NCBI GenBank assembly: GCA_012103455.1
Contig: WLWT01000001.1
Coordinates: 3,665,288-3,729,287 of the forward strand
Direction of reading: 5' to 3'
DNA: 64,000 nt
Source of the DNA: Gammaproteobacteria bacterium
Lineage (GTDB): Bacteria > Pseudomonadota > Gammaproteobacteria > HK1
How positions within the stretch are numbered: position 1 is the stretch's first letter; every line of letters begins with the position of its first letter. The notes below the pieces were generated by a model. The model made no database searches. It was given only the letters and a program-made list of their open reading frames with translations, and was not told where the DNA came from. This document shows, one piece after another, positions 9,758-19,245 of this stretch. Made by a program: the position numbers and the translations under genes.

Positions 9758-10951
9758 ATGGGTGGAACCAGGGGTTATGAAGAGCTATCCGTGACCATCA
9801 ACATGGCAAACCATTCGACTGCCACAATTGAAGATCTCGACCAGATCATCAACGGTTTGCGTGTTTGGCATTTGGCTCTACCCGTCGTCTCTCGCAGGGA
9901 TCATGGCATTGGTTCAGTCGCCGATACCATGGAAGTGGTGATCTTGCGCTTGAGCACAAACGACGGTCTACAAGGCCATGGTGAGGCATCACCCTGGGCG
10001 GTGTTTACCGGTACCCCTGAAGCCAGCTATGCAGCGATCAATCGCTATTTTCGCCCGCATCTATTGGGTTCACGTCTCGGTGATCTTAAGCAAACATTGG
10101 CGGTGATTCAGCGTGCGGTGGTCCATTGCACCGAGGCCAAGTCAGCGGTCGAATCGGCCCTGTTTGATTTGGCTGGAAAGGCATTAAACAAACCTGTTTG
10201 GGCTCTACTGGGCGAGAAGTGTCGCGACAGCAGTCCGTTTTCGGTCTCCATCGCCAACCCGGATTTCGCACAAGACATCGCACTGATGCATCGCCTGAGT
10301 GATGACGGCATTGGCATCGTTAAGCTCAAAACTGGATTTCGTGACGATGATTTTGATGTCATGAGGATGCAGACCATTCGCAGTGACTTCCCTGAATTCA
10401 AACTAAGGATCGACTACAACCAAGGCTTAAACAGCGAAACTGCCCTCGACAGCGTTCGCAAGGCCTTGCCATTTCGTCCGGACTTTATCGAGCAACCCGT
10501 GGTCAGCCACGCCTACGACACCATGGCGATGATTCGCTCCGAAATCGATGTACCCCTGCTCGCCGACGAAAGTATCTATGGTCCCGAGGATATGCGGCGA
10601 GCAATCCGCGAAGGGATCTGCGATGGGACATCCATAAAGGTCATGAAATCCGGTGGCATGCGCCGAGGGATTGAGACCGCTTCGCTGGCCGGCAGTGCCA
10701 ATCTCCCCGCCTATGGGGGCGACATGTTCGAAACGGGTTTGGCGCACTTGGCGGGTCTACACATGCTGGCCGTCGCACCGAACATCAGTTTGGGTTGCGA
10801 GTTCTACCATTCGCACTACTTTCTAGAGACCGACACGCTGCTTGAAACCCTTAAGCCAGTTAACGGTGAACTGTTTATCCCAGACGAACCTGGACTGGGT
10901 GCCGAACTCAACGAAGCGGTCTTGGAGAAGTACTGCCTGAGTCAGGCTTAA
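9758..10951 (+). CDS. Mandelate racemase/muconate lactonizing enzyme family protein
   Basis: An enolase-superfamily enzyme that abstracts the proton alpha to a carboxylate with Mg2+. Counting from 9758, the MLE-subgroup signature is visible: KLK (K189, K191), metal ligands D219 (RIDYNQ), E245 (FIEQP) and D270 (LADES), and a Lys acid/base at K294 (SIKVMKSGG). The capping domain precedes it. The two-lysine arrangement is that of cycloisomerases, dipeptide epimerases and hydroxyproline-betaine/proline-type epimerases. Beside a DadA-like oxidase and a TRAP transporter, a racemase/epimerase for an amino- or imino-acid is attractive but inferred. No strong ribosome site is visible; Met at 9803 is an alternative start. 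Confidence 0.85.
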   Translation: MGGTRGYEELSVTINMANHSTATIEDLDQIINGLRVWHLALPVVSRRDHGIGSVADTMEVVILRLSTNDGLQGHGEASPWAVFTGTPEASYAAINRYFRPHLLGSRLGDLKQTLAVIQRAVVHCTEAKSAVESALFDLAGKALNKPVWALLGEKCRDSSPFSVSIANPDFAQDIALMHRLSDDGIGIVKLKTGFRDDDFDVMRMQTIRSDFPEFKLRIDYNQGLNSETALDSVRKALPFRPDFIEQPVVSHAYDTMAMIRSEIDVPLLADESIYGPEDMRRAIREGICDGTSIKVMKSGGMRRGIETASLAGSANLPAYGGDMFETGLAHLAGLHMLAVAPNISLGCEFYHSHYFLETDTLLETLKPVNGELFIPDEPGLGAELNEAVLEKYCLSQA

Positions 10952-11125
10952 CGAATGTGCCATTGCAGCATTTCGACTTACCGGTCGTTGGCCTGCCTCG
11001 GCATTGATCAGTGGAACTTGTTGTAGCCAAAGTTATTGTGATAACAACGCCACTAAGCGCACCGATTTTTCGCTTAATCGGGTCGCAAAACACACCACAA
11101 AAAGCGAATACCTGAGGAGATTTGA

Positions 11126-12112
11126 ATGAGAAGTAACCACCTGACACGCCTCTCTGTAGGCGTCGCCGCCGCCATCCTGACCTTTGCGGGTTCTGCATCC
11201 GCTGAGAAATGGGATATGCCCATGGCCTACTCGGCCACCAACTTCCACTCCGCCACCGGCGCTGAGTTCGCCAAGTGCGTCACCACCGGCACTGGTGGAG
11301 CCATTGAGATTGTTACCCATCCGTCGGGATCACTCTTCAAGGGCGCCGAGATTAAGCGTGCAATCCAGACCGGCCAGGCTCCGATTGGTGAACGCCTGCT
11401 GTCGGGTCACCAGAACGAAAACGTCCTGTTCGGCTTTGACTCGATCCCCTTCCTCGCGACCTCCTTCGATGATTCTGTGAAGCTCTGGAAGGCCGCCAAA
11501 CCCTCTATCGAGAAGGTCCTTGATGCCCAGAACCTGAAGCTGCTGTACGCCGTGCCGTGGCCACCACAGGGTCTGTACTTCAAGAAGGAAGTGAATTCTG
11601 TCGCTGACATGAAAGGCGTCAAGTTTCGTTCCTACAACACCGCCACTGCCCGACTTGCTGAGTTGACTGGCATGCTGCCCGTGCAGATCGAGGCCGCGGA
11701 AATCTCGCAGGCATTCGCCACCGGGGTTGCATCCTCCATGGTTTCCTCGGGTTCCACGGGCTATGACCGCAAGGTCTGGGAAAGCTTGACTCACTTCTAT
11801 GAGGTGGATGCCTGGCTGCCTCGCAACTACGTGATGGTCAATAAGGGCGTTTGGAACAAGACCAGCAAAGCCAACCAGGGTGTCATCCAGGGCTGTGCCA
11901 CGCTTGCCGAGTACACGGGCTTTTGGCGTTCCAAGGAATACACCGGCTTCACTCTGAATGGCCTGCGTGCTGGTGGAATGACCGTTGGCCTTGCCGGCGA
12001 CAAGTTGGTTGCTGAACTCAAGGAGATCGGCAAGACCATGACCGCCGAGTGGCTTGAGAAGGCTGGTGCCGAAGGTAAGGCGATCGTCGATGCCTTCCGC
12101 GCTATGAAGTAA
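11126..12112 (+). CDS. dctP: TRAP transporter substrate-binding protein (DctP family)
   Basis: Periplasmic binding protein that delivers an organic acid to the membrane permease. It has a Sec signal peptide (basic start, hydrophobic core, cleavage after GSASA), then the DctP fold: IVTHPSGSLFKGAEIKRAIQTGQ, KGVKFRSYN and the FYEVDAWLP region. 328 residues is normal length. GAGGAG lies 8 bases upstream. It is followed by a hairpin and then the two membrane subunits, the usual TRAP order, so binding protein is probably made in excess. It is the first TRAP gene, 174 bases after the enolase-family gene. Confidence 0.93.
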   Translation: MRSNHLTRLSVGVAAAILTFAGSASAEKWDMPMAYSATNFHSATGAEFAKCVTTGTGGAIEIVTHPSGSLFKGAEIKRAIQTGQAPIGERLLSGHQNENVLFGFDSIPFLATSFDDSVKLWKAAKPSIEKVLDAQNLKLLYAVPWPPQGLYFKKEVNSVADMKGVKFRSYNTATARLAELTGMLPVQIEAAEISQAFATGVASSMVSSGSTGYDRKVWESLTHFYEVDAWLPRNYVMVNKGVWNKTSKANQGVIQGCATLAEYTGFWRSKEYTGFTLNGLRAGGMTVGLAGDKLVAELKEIGKTMTAEWLEKAGAEGKAIVDAFRAMK

Positions 12113-12122
12113 GCGACTCGTT

Positions 12123-12147
12123 AAAGGGCCCGACTTCCGGACCCTTT
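12123..12147 (+). terminator. Intercistronic hairpin after dctP
   Basis: AAAGGGCCCG (12123-12132) and CGGACCCTTT (12138-12147) form a 10-bp stem with one mismatch and a 5-base loop, followed by ATT. Such hairpins between a binding-protein gene and its permease genes usually cut downstream transcription partly. Confidence 0.65.
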
Positions 12148-12234
12148 ATTGCTGAGGCAGGGACGCCTTGGCTCGCTATGGCAAGAATAAGGAGTGTTCA
12201 GACAACTCACTTCAATCGGCGGTTGAGGGCTTTC

Positions 12235-12765
12235 ATGATCTTTTTTAAGCGACTGCGCCAGACACTTGACTGGCTATACACACTGGGCGGAGTCATTGCC
12301 GCCCTGTTCCTGATCGCCATTCTGCTACTGATTGTTATCCAAATGCTGGCACGTTGGACGGGTGAAGTCTTTCCGGGCGCGCCGGATTACGCGGGCTACT
12401 GCATGGCCGCCGCGTCCTTCTTCGCCTTTGCCTACGCCCTCAACCATGGGGCTCATATCCGCGTCAGCTTGTTGCTGAATGCCATGGGCTCAAAACGATG
12501 GTGGGGAGAGGTCTGGTGCTTCAGCATTGGTGCCGTCTTATCGACCTATTTCGCCTGGTATGCCGTAAAGGCCAACTACTGGTCGAATCTTCTCAACGAT
12601 ATTTCACAGGGGCAGGACGCCACACCCATCTGGATTCCACAGCTCGCCATGTCGATTGGCGCTGTCATGCTGGCCATCTGCTTTTGGGACAACCTGGCTC
12701 GATTGATCTTCACCGGATCTCACGCCATGAAGACCAACGCCATCAGCGAGGATGCCGCCGAATGA
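12235..12765 (+). CDS. dctQ: TRAP transporter small permease (DctQ family)
   Basis: Small integral membrane subunit with four hydrophobic segments: LGGVIAALFLIAILLLIVIQ, YCMAAASFFAFAYAL, SIGAVLSTYFAWYAV and AMSIGAVMLAICFW. It pairs with the large permease to form the TRAP channel. I place the start at ATG 12235 (MIFFKRLRQ), preceded by GAGGG. An upstream ATG at 12178 would add 19 residues with no clear ribosome site. The gene ends 42 bases before dctM. Confidence 0.88.
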   Translation: MIFFKRLRQTLDWLYTLGGVIAALFLIAILLLIVIQMLARWTGEVFPGAPDYAGYCMAAASFFAFAYALNHGAHIRVSLLLNAMGSKRWWGEVWCFSIGAVLSTYFAWYAVKANYWSNLLNDISQGQDATPIWIPQLAMSIGAVMLAICFWDNLARLIFTGSHAMKTNAISEDAAE

Positions 12766-12807
12766 ATGCCCTAGGCCTTACAACCTTCATCGATCGGAGC
12801 TGAATCC

Positions 12808-14121
12808 ATGGAACAACTCGCTCCTATCGCCATTTTTCTGTTCGTTCTTTTCCTGCTTCTAGGCTCTGGGGTCTGGGTGGGCCTCGCCTTATTGGGTGTG
12901 GCCTTCGTCGGCATGGAACTGTTCACCACCCGCCCACCGGGCGACGCTATGATCACAACGATCTGGACGGCCTCATCATCGTGGACCCTAACTGCCCTCC
13001 CCCTGTTCATTTGGATGGGTGAAATTCTGTTTCGAACACGTTTATCCGAAGACATGTTCAAGGGACTTTCACCTTGGTTGGCGCGTCTACCCGGTGGCCT
13101 AATCCATACCAATATTGTGGGCTGCGCGGTATTCGCTGCGGTTTCGGGCTCATCCGCGGCAACGCTGACTACGGTGGGCAAGATGTCGATCCCCGAACTT
13201 CGCAAACGCGAGTACCCCGAGACCATGGTCATCGGCACCCTTGCCGGCGCCGCTACCCTAGGCTTGATGATTCCACCGTCGCTGACCTTGATCGTCTACG
13301 GCGTGACCATCAATGAATCCATCACCAAACTTTTCATGGCCGGCATTCTCCCGGGCCTAGTACTAGCGACCATGTTCATGGCCTATGTGGCGATTTATTC
13401 CAAGGTCTCAAAGGACTTCCAACCCAAGCAAGACGAGTTGATGAGTTTCAAGGAAATGATCATCAACTCGCGGTTTTTGATTCCGGTTATTTTACTGGTG
13501 TTGGTCGTGATCGGCTCCATGTACCTAGGCCTTGCGACCGCTACCGAAGCTGCAGCCTTTGGTGTCATCGGATCAATGACGCTAGCAGCGTTTCAAGGTT
13601 CGCTATCGTGGAACACCTTCACTGCCAGCTTAATGGGTGCCACCCGAACATCGGCCATGATTGCCTTGATTTTGGCGGGCGCTGCATTCTTGTCGCTATC
13701 CATGGGCTTTACCGGACTACCACGAGGTCTAGCCGATTTCATCGCTACGCTTGATCTGAGCCGGTTCGAGCTGCTCATGGTGCTGCTGGTTTTCTACATC
13801 ATTCTCGGCTGCTTCCTGGATGGCATTTCCTCCGTGGTGCTAACCATGGCTGTGGTCGAGCCCATGATCCGCCAAGCAGGCATCGATGTAATTTGGTTTG
13901 GCATCTTTATCGTCGTGGTTATCGAAATGGCACAGATCACGCCGCCCATCGGCTTCAATCTGTTTGTTCTGCAAGGCATGACTCACCACGAAATGAACTT
14001 TATCGCCAAGGCAGCATTGCCCATGTTCGTCATCATGGTGCTGATGGTATTTGTCTTGATCGCGGTGCCAGATTTGGCCACTTGGATACCCGAGAATATG
14101 CGCACTGGGCCGAACGGCTAG
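12808..14121 (+). CDS. dctM: TRAP transporter large permease (DctM family), end altered by repeat junction
   Basis: 437-residue polytopic protein with DctM signatures: PLFIWMGEILFRTRL, FAAVSGSSAATLTTVG, AATLGLMIPPSLTLIVYGV and VVVIEMAQITPPIGFNLFVLQG. GGAG lies upstream of ATG 12808. The stop TAG uses bases 14119-14121, and 14121 is the first base of the IS91-type end, so the stop codon straddles the junction. The length is close to the family norm, so at most a few C-terminal residues changed. The transporter is probably functional. Confidence 0.92.
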   Translation: MEQLAPIAIFLFVLFLLLGSGVWVGLALLGVAFVGMELFTTRPPGDAMITTIWTASSSWTLTALPLFIWMGEILFRTRLSEDMFKGLSPWLARLPGGLIHTNIVGCAVFAAVSGSSAATLTTVGKMSIPELRKREYPETMVIGTLAGAATLGLMIPPSLTLIVYGVTINESITKLFMAGILPGLVLATMFMAYVAIYSKVSKDFQPKQDELMSFKEMIINSRFLIPVILLVLVVIGSMYLGLATATEAAAFGVIGSMTLAAFQGSLSWNTFTASLMGATRTSAMIALILAGAAFLSLSMGFTGLPRGLADFIATLDLSRFELLMVLLVFYIILGCFLDGISSVVLTMAVVEPMIRQAGIDVIWFGIFIVVVIEMAQITPPIGFNLFVLQGMTHHEMNFIAKAALPMFVIMVLMVFVLIAVPDLATWIPENMRTGPNG

Positions 14122-14598
14122 AGGATAGTAAAAACAAAAGCCCATTCCAGCTCAAAGCCGAGGTATTGGATGGTGGGGCGAAAAGGCGTTGATAGCTCTG
14201 CGCCGGGGAGGATTGGTCGGGTGTGGGGTAGGCCTACAGTTGACGAGCGCGGCGCCTACGACATACAAGCTGCGAGTTCAACGACCCAAATGACGCGCGG
14301 GCGCTGTCCCTGGCGGTCTGTCGGCCAGATGGGGTCATTGACATCAGTTCGCCAAAGCCAACGGCGGCGCACGTGGCTGCACCAGCCCTTGCAGAGCAGT
14401 GTGTTCGAGAATGCGCGAAATGACGCCAACTTTGGCATTACCCACGAAGGGCAACTCCACTTTTCTGAAGAAAAAAGGCTCGCTACCAATACTGAAAACT
14501 CAGTGGATGAGATCAAGCCCTTTCCCTATCATCCCAATACCGAACTCACCCGTTATACTTATGCCTGGCACCGGGATCTTCATCAAAAAGCTGACAAT
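14121..14598. repeat. Right 478-bp direct repeat of the catabolic island
   Basis: Second copy of the IS91-end/sulfatase chimera found at 6781. Here the sulfatase frame continues past the repeat into LLGSFIAQMEEDG, so this copy keeps the older junction. The left copy switches to the SnoaL-like fragment after GCTGACAA. Identical flanking copies around about 6.9 kb of unique DNA are what a composite or one-ended IS91-type capture, or recombination between them, would leave. Confidence 0.9.
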
Positions 14599-14705
14599 CT
14601 CCTGGGAAGTTTTATTGCACAGATGGAGGAGGATGGTTTGATGGACAACACCATCATTTTTTACTATGGGGATCATGGTGGCGTTTTGCCACGCAGCAAA
14701 GGATA

Positions 14706-15818
14706 TACCCATCACACTTCAAGATGCGAACATCGGTGCATTAATAATGTGAAACCTATCAGTGATTCTTTTTCTCAATAAAATCTTTCGTCTTCCAATG
14801 CGCTTGAAAAAATTCAAAGATGCTTCCCGAAAATCTACAAACTTCTCATAGTACCGATTATAAGTAACCGCTTCATGCATCATTTTCCAAAGTCGCTCAA
14901 TTGGATTTAAATTCGGTGAATAGGGCGGCAAATAGTGTAATTCAATGTTTGAGTCCTTGGCATAAGACTGAACGTCTTTGCTCTTATGATAAGCCGCATT
15001 ATCCCAAATTACATGAATGTCTTTCTCTGGTGCATGCCGTTTGCGTAGAGATTTTAGAAAAGATTTAATGGTTTGCGCATTCACTCGCTCAACTTCAGTG
15101 TGGATTATTTTGTGACCCTCCAAAGATACAGCACCAATGAAATTCAATCGTGTTTGACGAGCCGTTGTGGCAATATTCTTTCGAGTGCCTCTTAAAATCC
15201 ATCCACAGGCCAACCGCGTTTGATACTGCGGATGAAAACTGTCCGAGAAATAGATTAAACCCTTGTTTTTAGCGTCTTTCGAAAGATGTTCATATTCCTT
15301 GACAAACGCTTTTTGCGCCTGTGCGTTTGCTTTCGCTGGAACTGCATGAGGCTTCTTATGGCAGAAATTATTGCGATGCAGCCATTTTGTCATGCCGCTT
15401 ACACTGTAAAGCTTACCAAAATTCAACTTCACATAAGTGCAAATGTCCTTAACATAAGGATAAGTCATTCCTTCTATGTGTTTAACGAGCTTTGCTGTTT
15501 CATTCTCGTCTAAATCACTTTTGCTGCCCCCGTTTTCGGGCTTCAGCTTAGCTTTAGAAAAGTAATCATCGACATGGCGTCTAATAGTCTCATCATCTAA
15601 AAGCAAAATCCTAGAAATTTCTGAATAACTATAACCCTCATCAAAAGCTAAAACAGCTTTTATTCGGTCTCGAATACGCCCATCTCTCTCTTTACGATGA
15701 GATTTTATGAGTTCATCGCGCTCGCTGGGTGTTAAAGGATTGTTCATAAGCTTATTTTGACCATAATCAGCTAGCTAATGTAAGTATTCTAGATTCGCAC
15801 TTTCAATGGCGATGGGTA
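14706..15818 (-). mobile_element. IS630-family element, copy 1 (1113 bp)
   Basis: The element runs from TACCCATCAC (14706) to its inverted counterpart ending GATGGGTA (15818), flanked by TA duplications at 14704-14705 and 15819-15820. Excision with one TA restores the sulfatase codons GGA TAT ATC TAT. A second copy of exactly the same length lies at 42316-43428. TA duplication and length are typical of IS630/Tc1-mariner elements. Confidence 0.93.
14719..15747 (-). CDS. IS630-family transposase (intact)
   Basis: 342 residues: an N-terminal helix-turn-helix (ISRILLLDDETIRRHVDDYF), then a DDE catalytic domain with IYFSDSFHPQY, HVIWDNAAYHKS and LPPYSPNLNPIERLWK holding the three acidic residues. 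The start is ATG 15747, close to the right end of the element. All catalytic residues are present, unlike the copy at 42.4 kb, so this copy could still be active. Confidence 0.93.
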   Translation of the reverse strand: MNNPLTPSERDELIKSHRKERDGRIRDRIKAVLAFDEGYSYSEISRILLLDDETIRRHVDDYFSKAKLKPENGGSKSDLDENETAKLVKHIEGMTYPYVKDICTYVKLNFGKLYSVSGMTKWLHRNNFCHKKPHAVPAKANAQAQKAFVKEYEHLSKDAKNKGLIYFSDSFHPQYQTRLACGWILRGTRKNIATTARQTRLNFIGAVSLEGHKIIHTEVERVNAQTIKSFLKSLRKRHAPEKDIHVIWDNAAYHKSKDVQSYAKDSNIELHYLPPYSPNLNPIERLWKMMHEAVTYNRYYEKFVDFREASLNFFKRIGRRKILLRKRITDRFHIINAPMFAS

Positions 15819-16078
15819 TATATCTATGAAAGTGGTCTGCATGTACCCATGGTGGTCTATCTACCAGAAAAGTGGAAACATCTCTCTCCTGTAGCTATGG
15901 GAGGCAGGAGTAATGCTTTTGTTCAGTTTATTGATTTGGGACCAACGGTGCTCAATCTGGCAGGAGTTAAAGTACCGGAACAAATGGATGGAAAGCCCTT
16001 TTTAGGCGAAGGAATTTCTCAACAAAACCTCTCTCAGCATAATACTGCTTTCAGCTATGCTGACCGGAGGATGAGGAT

Positions 16079-17735
16079 GAGGATAGTAAAAACAAAAGCC
16101 CATTCCAGCTCAAAGCCGAGGTATTGGATAGTGGGGCGAAAAGGCGTTGATAGCTCCGCGCCGGGGAGGATTGGTCGGGTGGGGGGTAGGCCTACAGTTG
16201 ACGAGCGCGGCGCCTACGACATACAAGCTGCGCGCTCAACGACCCCAATGACGCGCGTGCGCTGTCCCTGGCGGTCTGTCGGCCAGATGGGGTCATTGAC
16301 ATCAGTTCGCCAAAGCCAACGGCGGCGCACGTGGCTGCACCAGCCCTTGCAGAGCAGTGTGTTCGAGAATGCGCGAAATGACGCCAGGCTCGGTCATGAC
16401 AGCAATCACTTGCAACTCGCCGCCACAATGAGGGCACTGCTTCATATCAATGGCGAACACCCGCTTAAGTCGGGCCATCGAACTCAACGGCGTCCTGCCA
16501 ACATGGGACACGCATTCATCGTTCGCACTCACTTGGCTCGCCACCCTGGGGCGAGCCACGATGTCGGCTCGTTCGCGCGCATTGGGCGCGAATAATCCGT
16601 GGTCTCTCACCCAATGAGCCTTGGGGCGCGGCACCAGCGCCGCCCATCGCGCGATGAAGTCCTGCGGCTCGAACAATACGTGTGTGGTGCCGTCGCTAAA
16701 CGCGCGCTTCAACTCAAGCACCACCCACCCGTCACCCTCAATGCTTAGGCGTTCTTGCGCTATCGGACCTCGCGCCCTGTAACGGCACACTCGTTCGAGC
16801 TTGGCCCGTTCATGCGCTTCACAAGCAACGGCGCAGTTCAGCGAGAACCTATCACCCGCGCCGGTCAATGGCTTCGCTGTCGCGCCGCTCGGCTCCACAG
16901 CCAACAACGGAGCGTGCAACCGCATCGTGGCGCGTCCAGCGCGAGGGCCAGCGGCGATGACAGAGCGTATTGCTGCGCCCGCCAGTTGTTCGTAGGGTGA
17001 GTCCATCTCCAGGTCAAGGTAAGGCTGCTAAGGCCTCGGCCACTCGCACACCGGCACGCACCAGCGTGCGGGTGACGCGGGGAATAATAGGCGTGAGTAA
17101 GGTGTTGAGTGTCTCTGGACGTAAGGCCTCGGCCCGTGGAAAACAAACCTTGCCGTGCTTGAAACTGTAGGCGCCGTCAAGCGCCAGAACGTGCAGATGC
17201 ACATTCAGGTTCAATTTCGAGCCGAAGCGCTGAATGAATGTCACCATGCCAGTGCGCGCCCCGTTGCAGTGGCGCACGCCTGCGCGCTTTAGCAGCGCTG
17301 TTGACAGCGCACGGATGACCACACCAAGCACACGGCTAAGCCATTGGGGCTGCGCTGCAAACAGCATGCGTAGAGGCCACGGAAATGACAGCACCCATTG
17401 GCGATAGGGTGCTTTCGGTAGCACGTTGCCGACTAGGTGTGCGCCACTCTCCGCCATGCGCCGCGACGCGCACGACGGGCACCAGCCGCGGCGCTTACAA
17501 CTAAACGCCACTAAATGCTCGTGACGACACCCCGTGCATTTTGCACGAATGAAACCATGTTCCAAGCGCCCGCATCGCAAATACGCTTCAAACTCATCGC
17601 GAACAAATCGCGGTAACGCACTACCTCGCCCCTCCTGCCCTTCGAAGAATGCATCTGCGTGCTGCTCAACAACGCCATAAAGAACTGTGTCCTCGGGCCG
17701 ATGACGCCGATAATCCGCCCCGCCGGGCATCGCCG
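16079..17735 (-). mobile_element. IS91-type element A, degenerate
   Basis: The 3' end begins GAGGATAGTAAAAAC at 16079, the same end found at 6781 and 14121, and the region contains one IS91-family transposase read on the minus strand. The 5' boundary is not obvious; homology to the family ends near 17735. No target duplication is expected for this rolling-circle family and none is seen. Confidence 0.75.
16302..17730 (-). pseudogene. IS91-family (HUH) transposase, frameshifted
   Basis: Rolling-circle transposase. The N-terminal part (17730-17014) has EDTVLYGVVEQH, the zinc-binding CTGCRHEHLVAFSCKRRGW with CPSC, and the HUH motif VHLHVLALDG. The C-terminal part (17006-16302) has MDSPYEQLAG, EPQDFIARWAALVPRP and a zinc knuckle CPHCGG. 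The first part ends at a TGA after EALAALP; the other frame continues YLDLE into MDSPYEQ, so one frameshift near 17010 separates them. The protein would otherwise be near full length. Confidence 0.88.
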
Positions 17736-19095
17736 TCGCCGAGCCAATCCCAACGTGCTGCTGTAGAGCTGCGTGCAGGCATCCAAGTGCAGCGCACTTC
17801 GCGTGCTCGCGCAGTGGGCCAACGGCGCGATTGTGCGCCGCTCGATACGCGGCATACGTAGGCCCGTGGCTCGGTTATTGTTCATTGTCCAGGGCAGCCG
17901 TTCGTCGGGGCGCGACGGGTCGGGAGAATGGACGCCTTTCCACCAATCCGCGCTGCTGCATCAGAATTCGCGTGATTCTGCGAACCTGATCACCCACGCA
18001 GGCTCTGCCAGAAATCCGCCCAGTGCCAAGTGGTCACCGGAAACCTGCGCAGTTACCGTAGTTGGCTGGACGTAGGCGCACCGCTTCCCAAGCTGGTGGC
18101 CTACTGAAGCGGACACTCGTGAGCACGATGCCAACGTCCTGAAATGACTATCCTTTGCCCCATCGCCAACTCGATGGTTTGGCAATTCGTGACCCGCTGT
18201 ACATCGATTGCATCTGGCGTAGCCTCAGACAGATCACCTAGTGCCTACACAGTCCAGGCCAGCTACCTGCGTCAATCAAGACCGAGTTCAATGAGACTCT
18301 GAAGTATTCGTGGTGCAAGAACTGGGGTCATTGACTGCGCGCTCAGACGTCACAAAAAAGTGTAAAGAATTCCGACATCCCTTCTGCTTGATCGGCAGCC
18401 ATCCGCTTCAAGTCTTTTGGTCTTAGCTAACGAACCAAGGGAAGGTTCAGTTGAGCGGCGGGGAGGGATATCGCTCCAACCGCATGTACGTTGCCATCGG
18501 TTGTCCTTAGGCCGCACCGCTAAGCCGCGTGGACCGAGTGCGTCTGGAGTCGAGTCCAAGTGCGCCGACGCCTACACATCGTCCGGCGTTGCGAACTCGC
18601 CAGGCTTTACCAGCGGCAGCCAGCGCTGATGAGCGCCCGGGCGGCTAGCTGAGCATCTGCCGGTCAGCACGTCTGAGATGGTGGCGCGCGTCGAGGACAG
18701 GTGCTGCTAGGCACCTACGGAGAGACCTTTCGTGCCCCCGGTGGTACCCCCGCGTACTATTCGGCACGAATCGCCCAGTACGCGCGCCGATTGAGCCGCA
18801 GACCAATGCCTAATCCAGGCAGTTCCCGCGCGACGTTTTCTTGGTTTCGTTGCACGAAGCCGCTGCTTCCGACGGATTGTTGGGGCGCTTCATTCCTCGC
18901 AGCGCCTACCCTCCACCACCGCCGACTTCGAGACACCGCCACCCCTCGCCCAGGCCAGTCGTGCGGAGACGGCGATGACTGATTGGATCAAGCTGATTCT
19001 CAAGTAAAGCAAGACGACGGCCTGCCTGGCCCCAGGTATTATCGAGGCTGTACTCGGTCATATCCGCTTTCTCTCGGTTTTTATGTTTTGTTTCC
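17736..19095. other. 1.36 kb without a recognisable gene
   Basis: No frame on either strand looks like a conserved protein; open frames are short and of biased composition. It lies between the IS91-type element and the first attC site. Part of it may be further decayed integron cassettes on the minus strand, but I could not find a third attC that met the core-site rules. Confidence 0.5.
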
Positions 19096-19195
19096 GCCTA
19101 ACGGCTTTGGTCAGCGGCAGCTTCAGGCGCAAGCCGAATTGCGGCAACAATTTTGCGCAGCGGGTAAAGCTGTACGCTGCACCTACTTGTTGGGC
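19096..19195 (-). repeat. attC recombination site 2 (integron cassette)
   Basis: 100 bp bounded by GCCTAAC (RYYYAAC, 19096-19102) and GTTGGGC (GTTRRRY, 19189-19195). Inside, GGTCAGCGGCAGCTT on the left pairs with the complement of AAGCTGTACGCTGCACC on the right, leaving an unpaired G and a two-base bulge. That is the stem-with-extrahelical-base layout of attC sites. It lies just downstream of the isochorismatase-like cassette gene. Confidence 0.75.
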
Positions 19196-19245
19196 AATCT
19201 CTCGCAGTCTTGGGTGTTACGCAGTGGGCCACACTAATCTCCTCG

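Larger units (their letters stand above)
14429..16066 (+). pseudogene. Sulfatase fragment split by an IS630 element
   Basis: Two exact halves of one sulfatase frame. The left half (14429-14705) runs from FGITHEGQLHF to NTIIFYYGDHGGVLPRSKG. The right half (15819-16066) continues YIYESGLHVPMVVYLPEKW, QFIDLGPTVLNLAGV and QMDGKPFLGEG to FSYADR. YGDHGG with the following SKG-Y-YE is the second metal-site region of type I sulfatases. Removing the IS and one TA restores an open frame. The N-terminus with the formylglycine site and the C-terminus are lost to IS91-type ends on both sides. Confidence 0.85.

Noticed and set aside
17884..18340. Possible IS3-type or other transposase remnant
   Set aside because: Short frames with stops and no DDE or recognisable motif; evidence too thin.
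18427..18440. A third attC core (AGCTAACG)
   Set aside because: The four bases before AAC do not fit RYYY and no paired arm was found.
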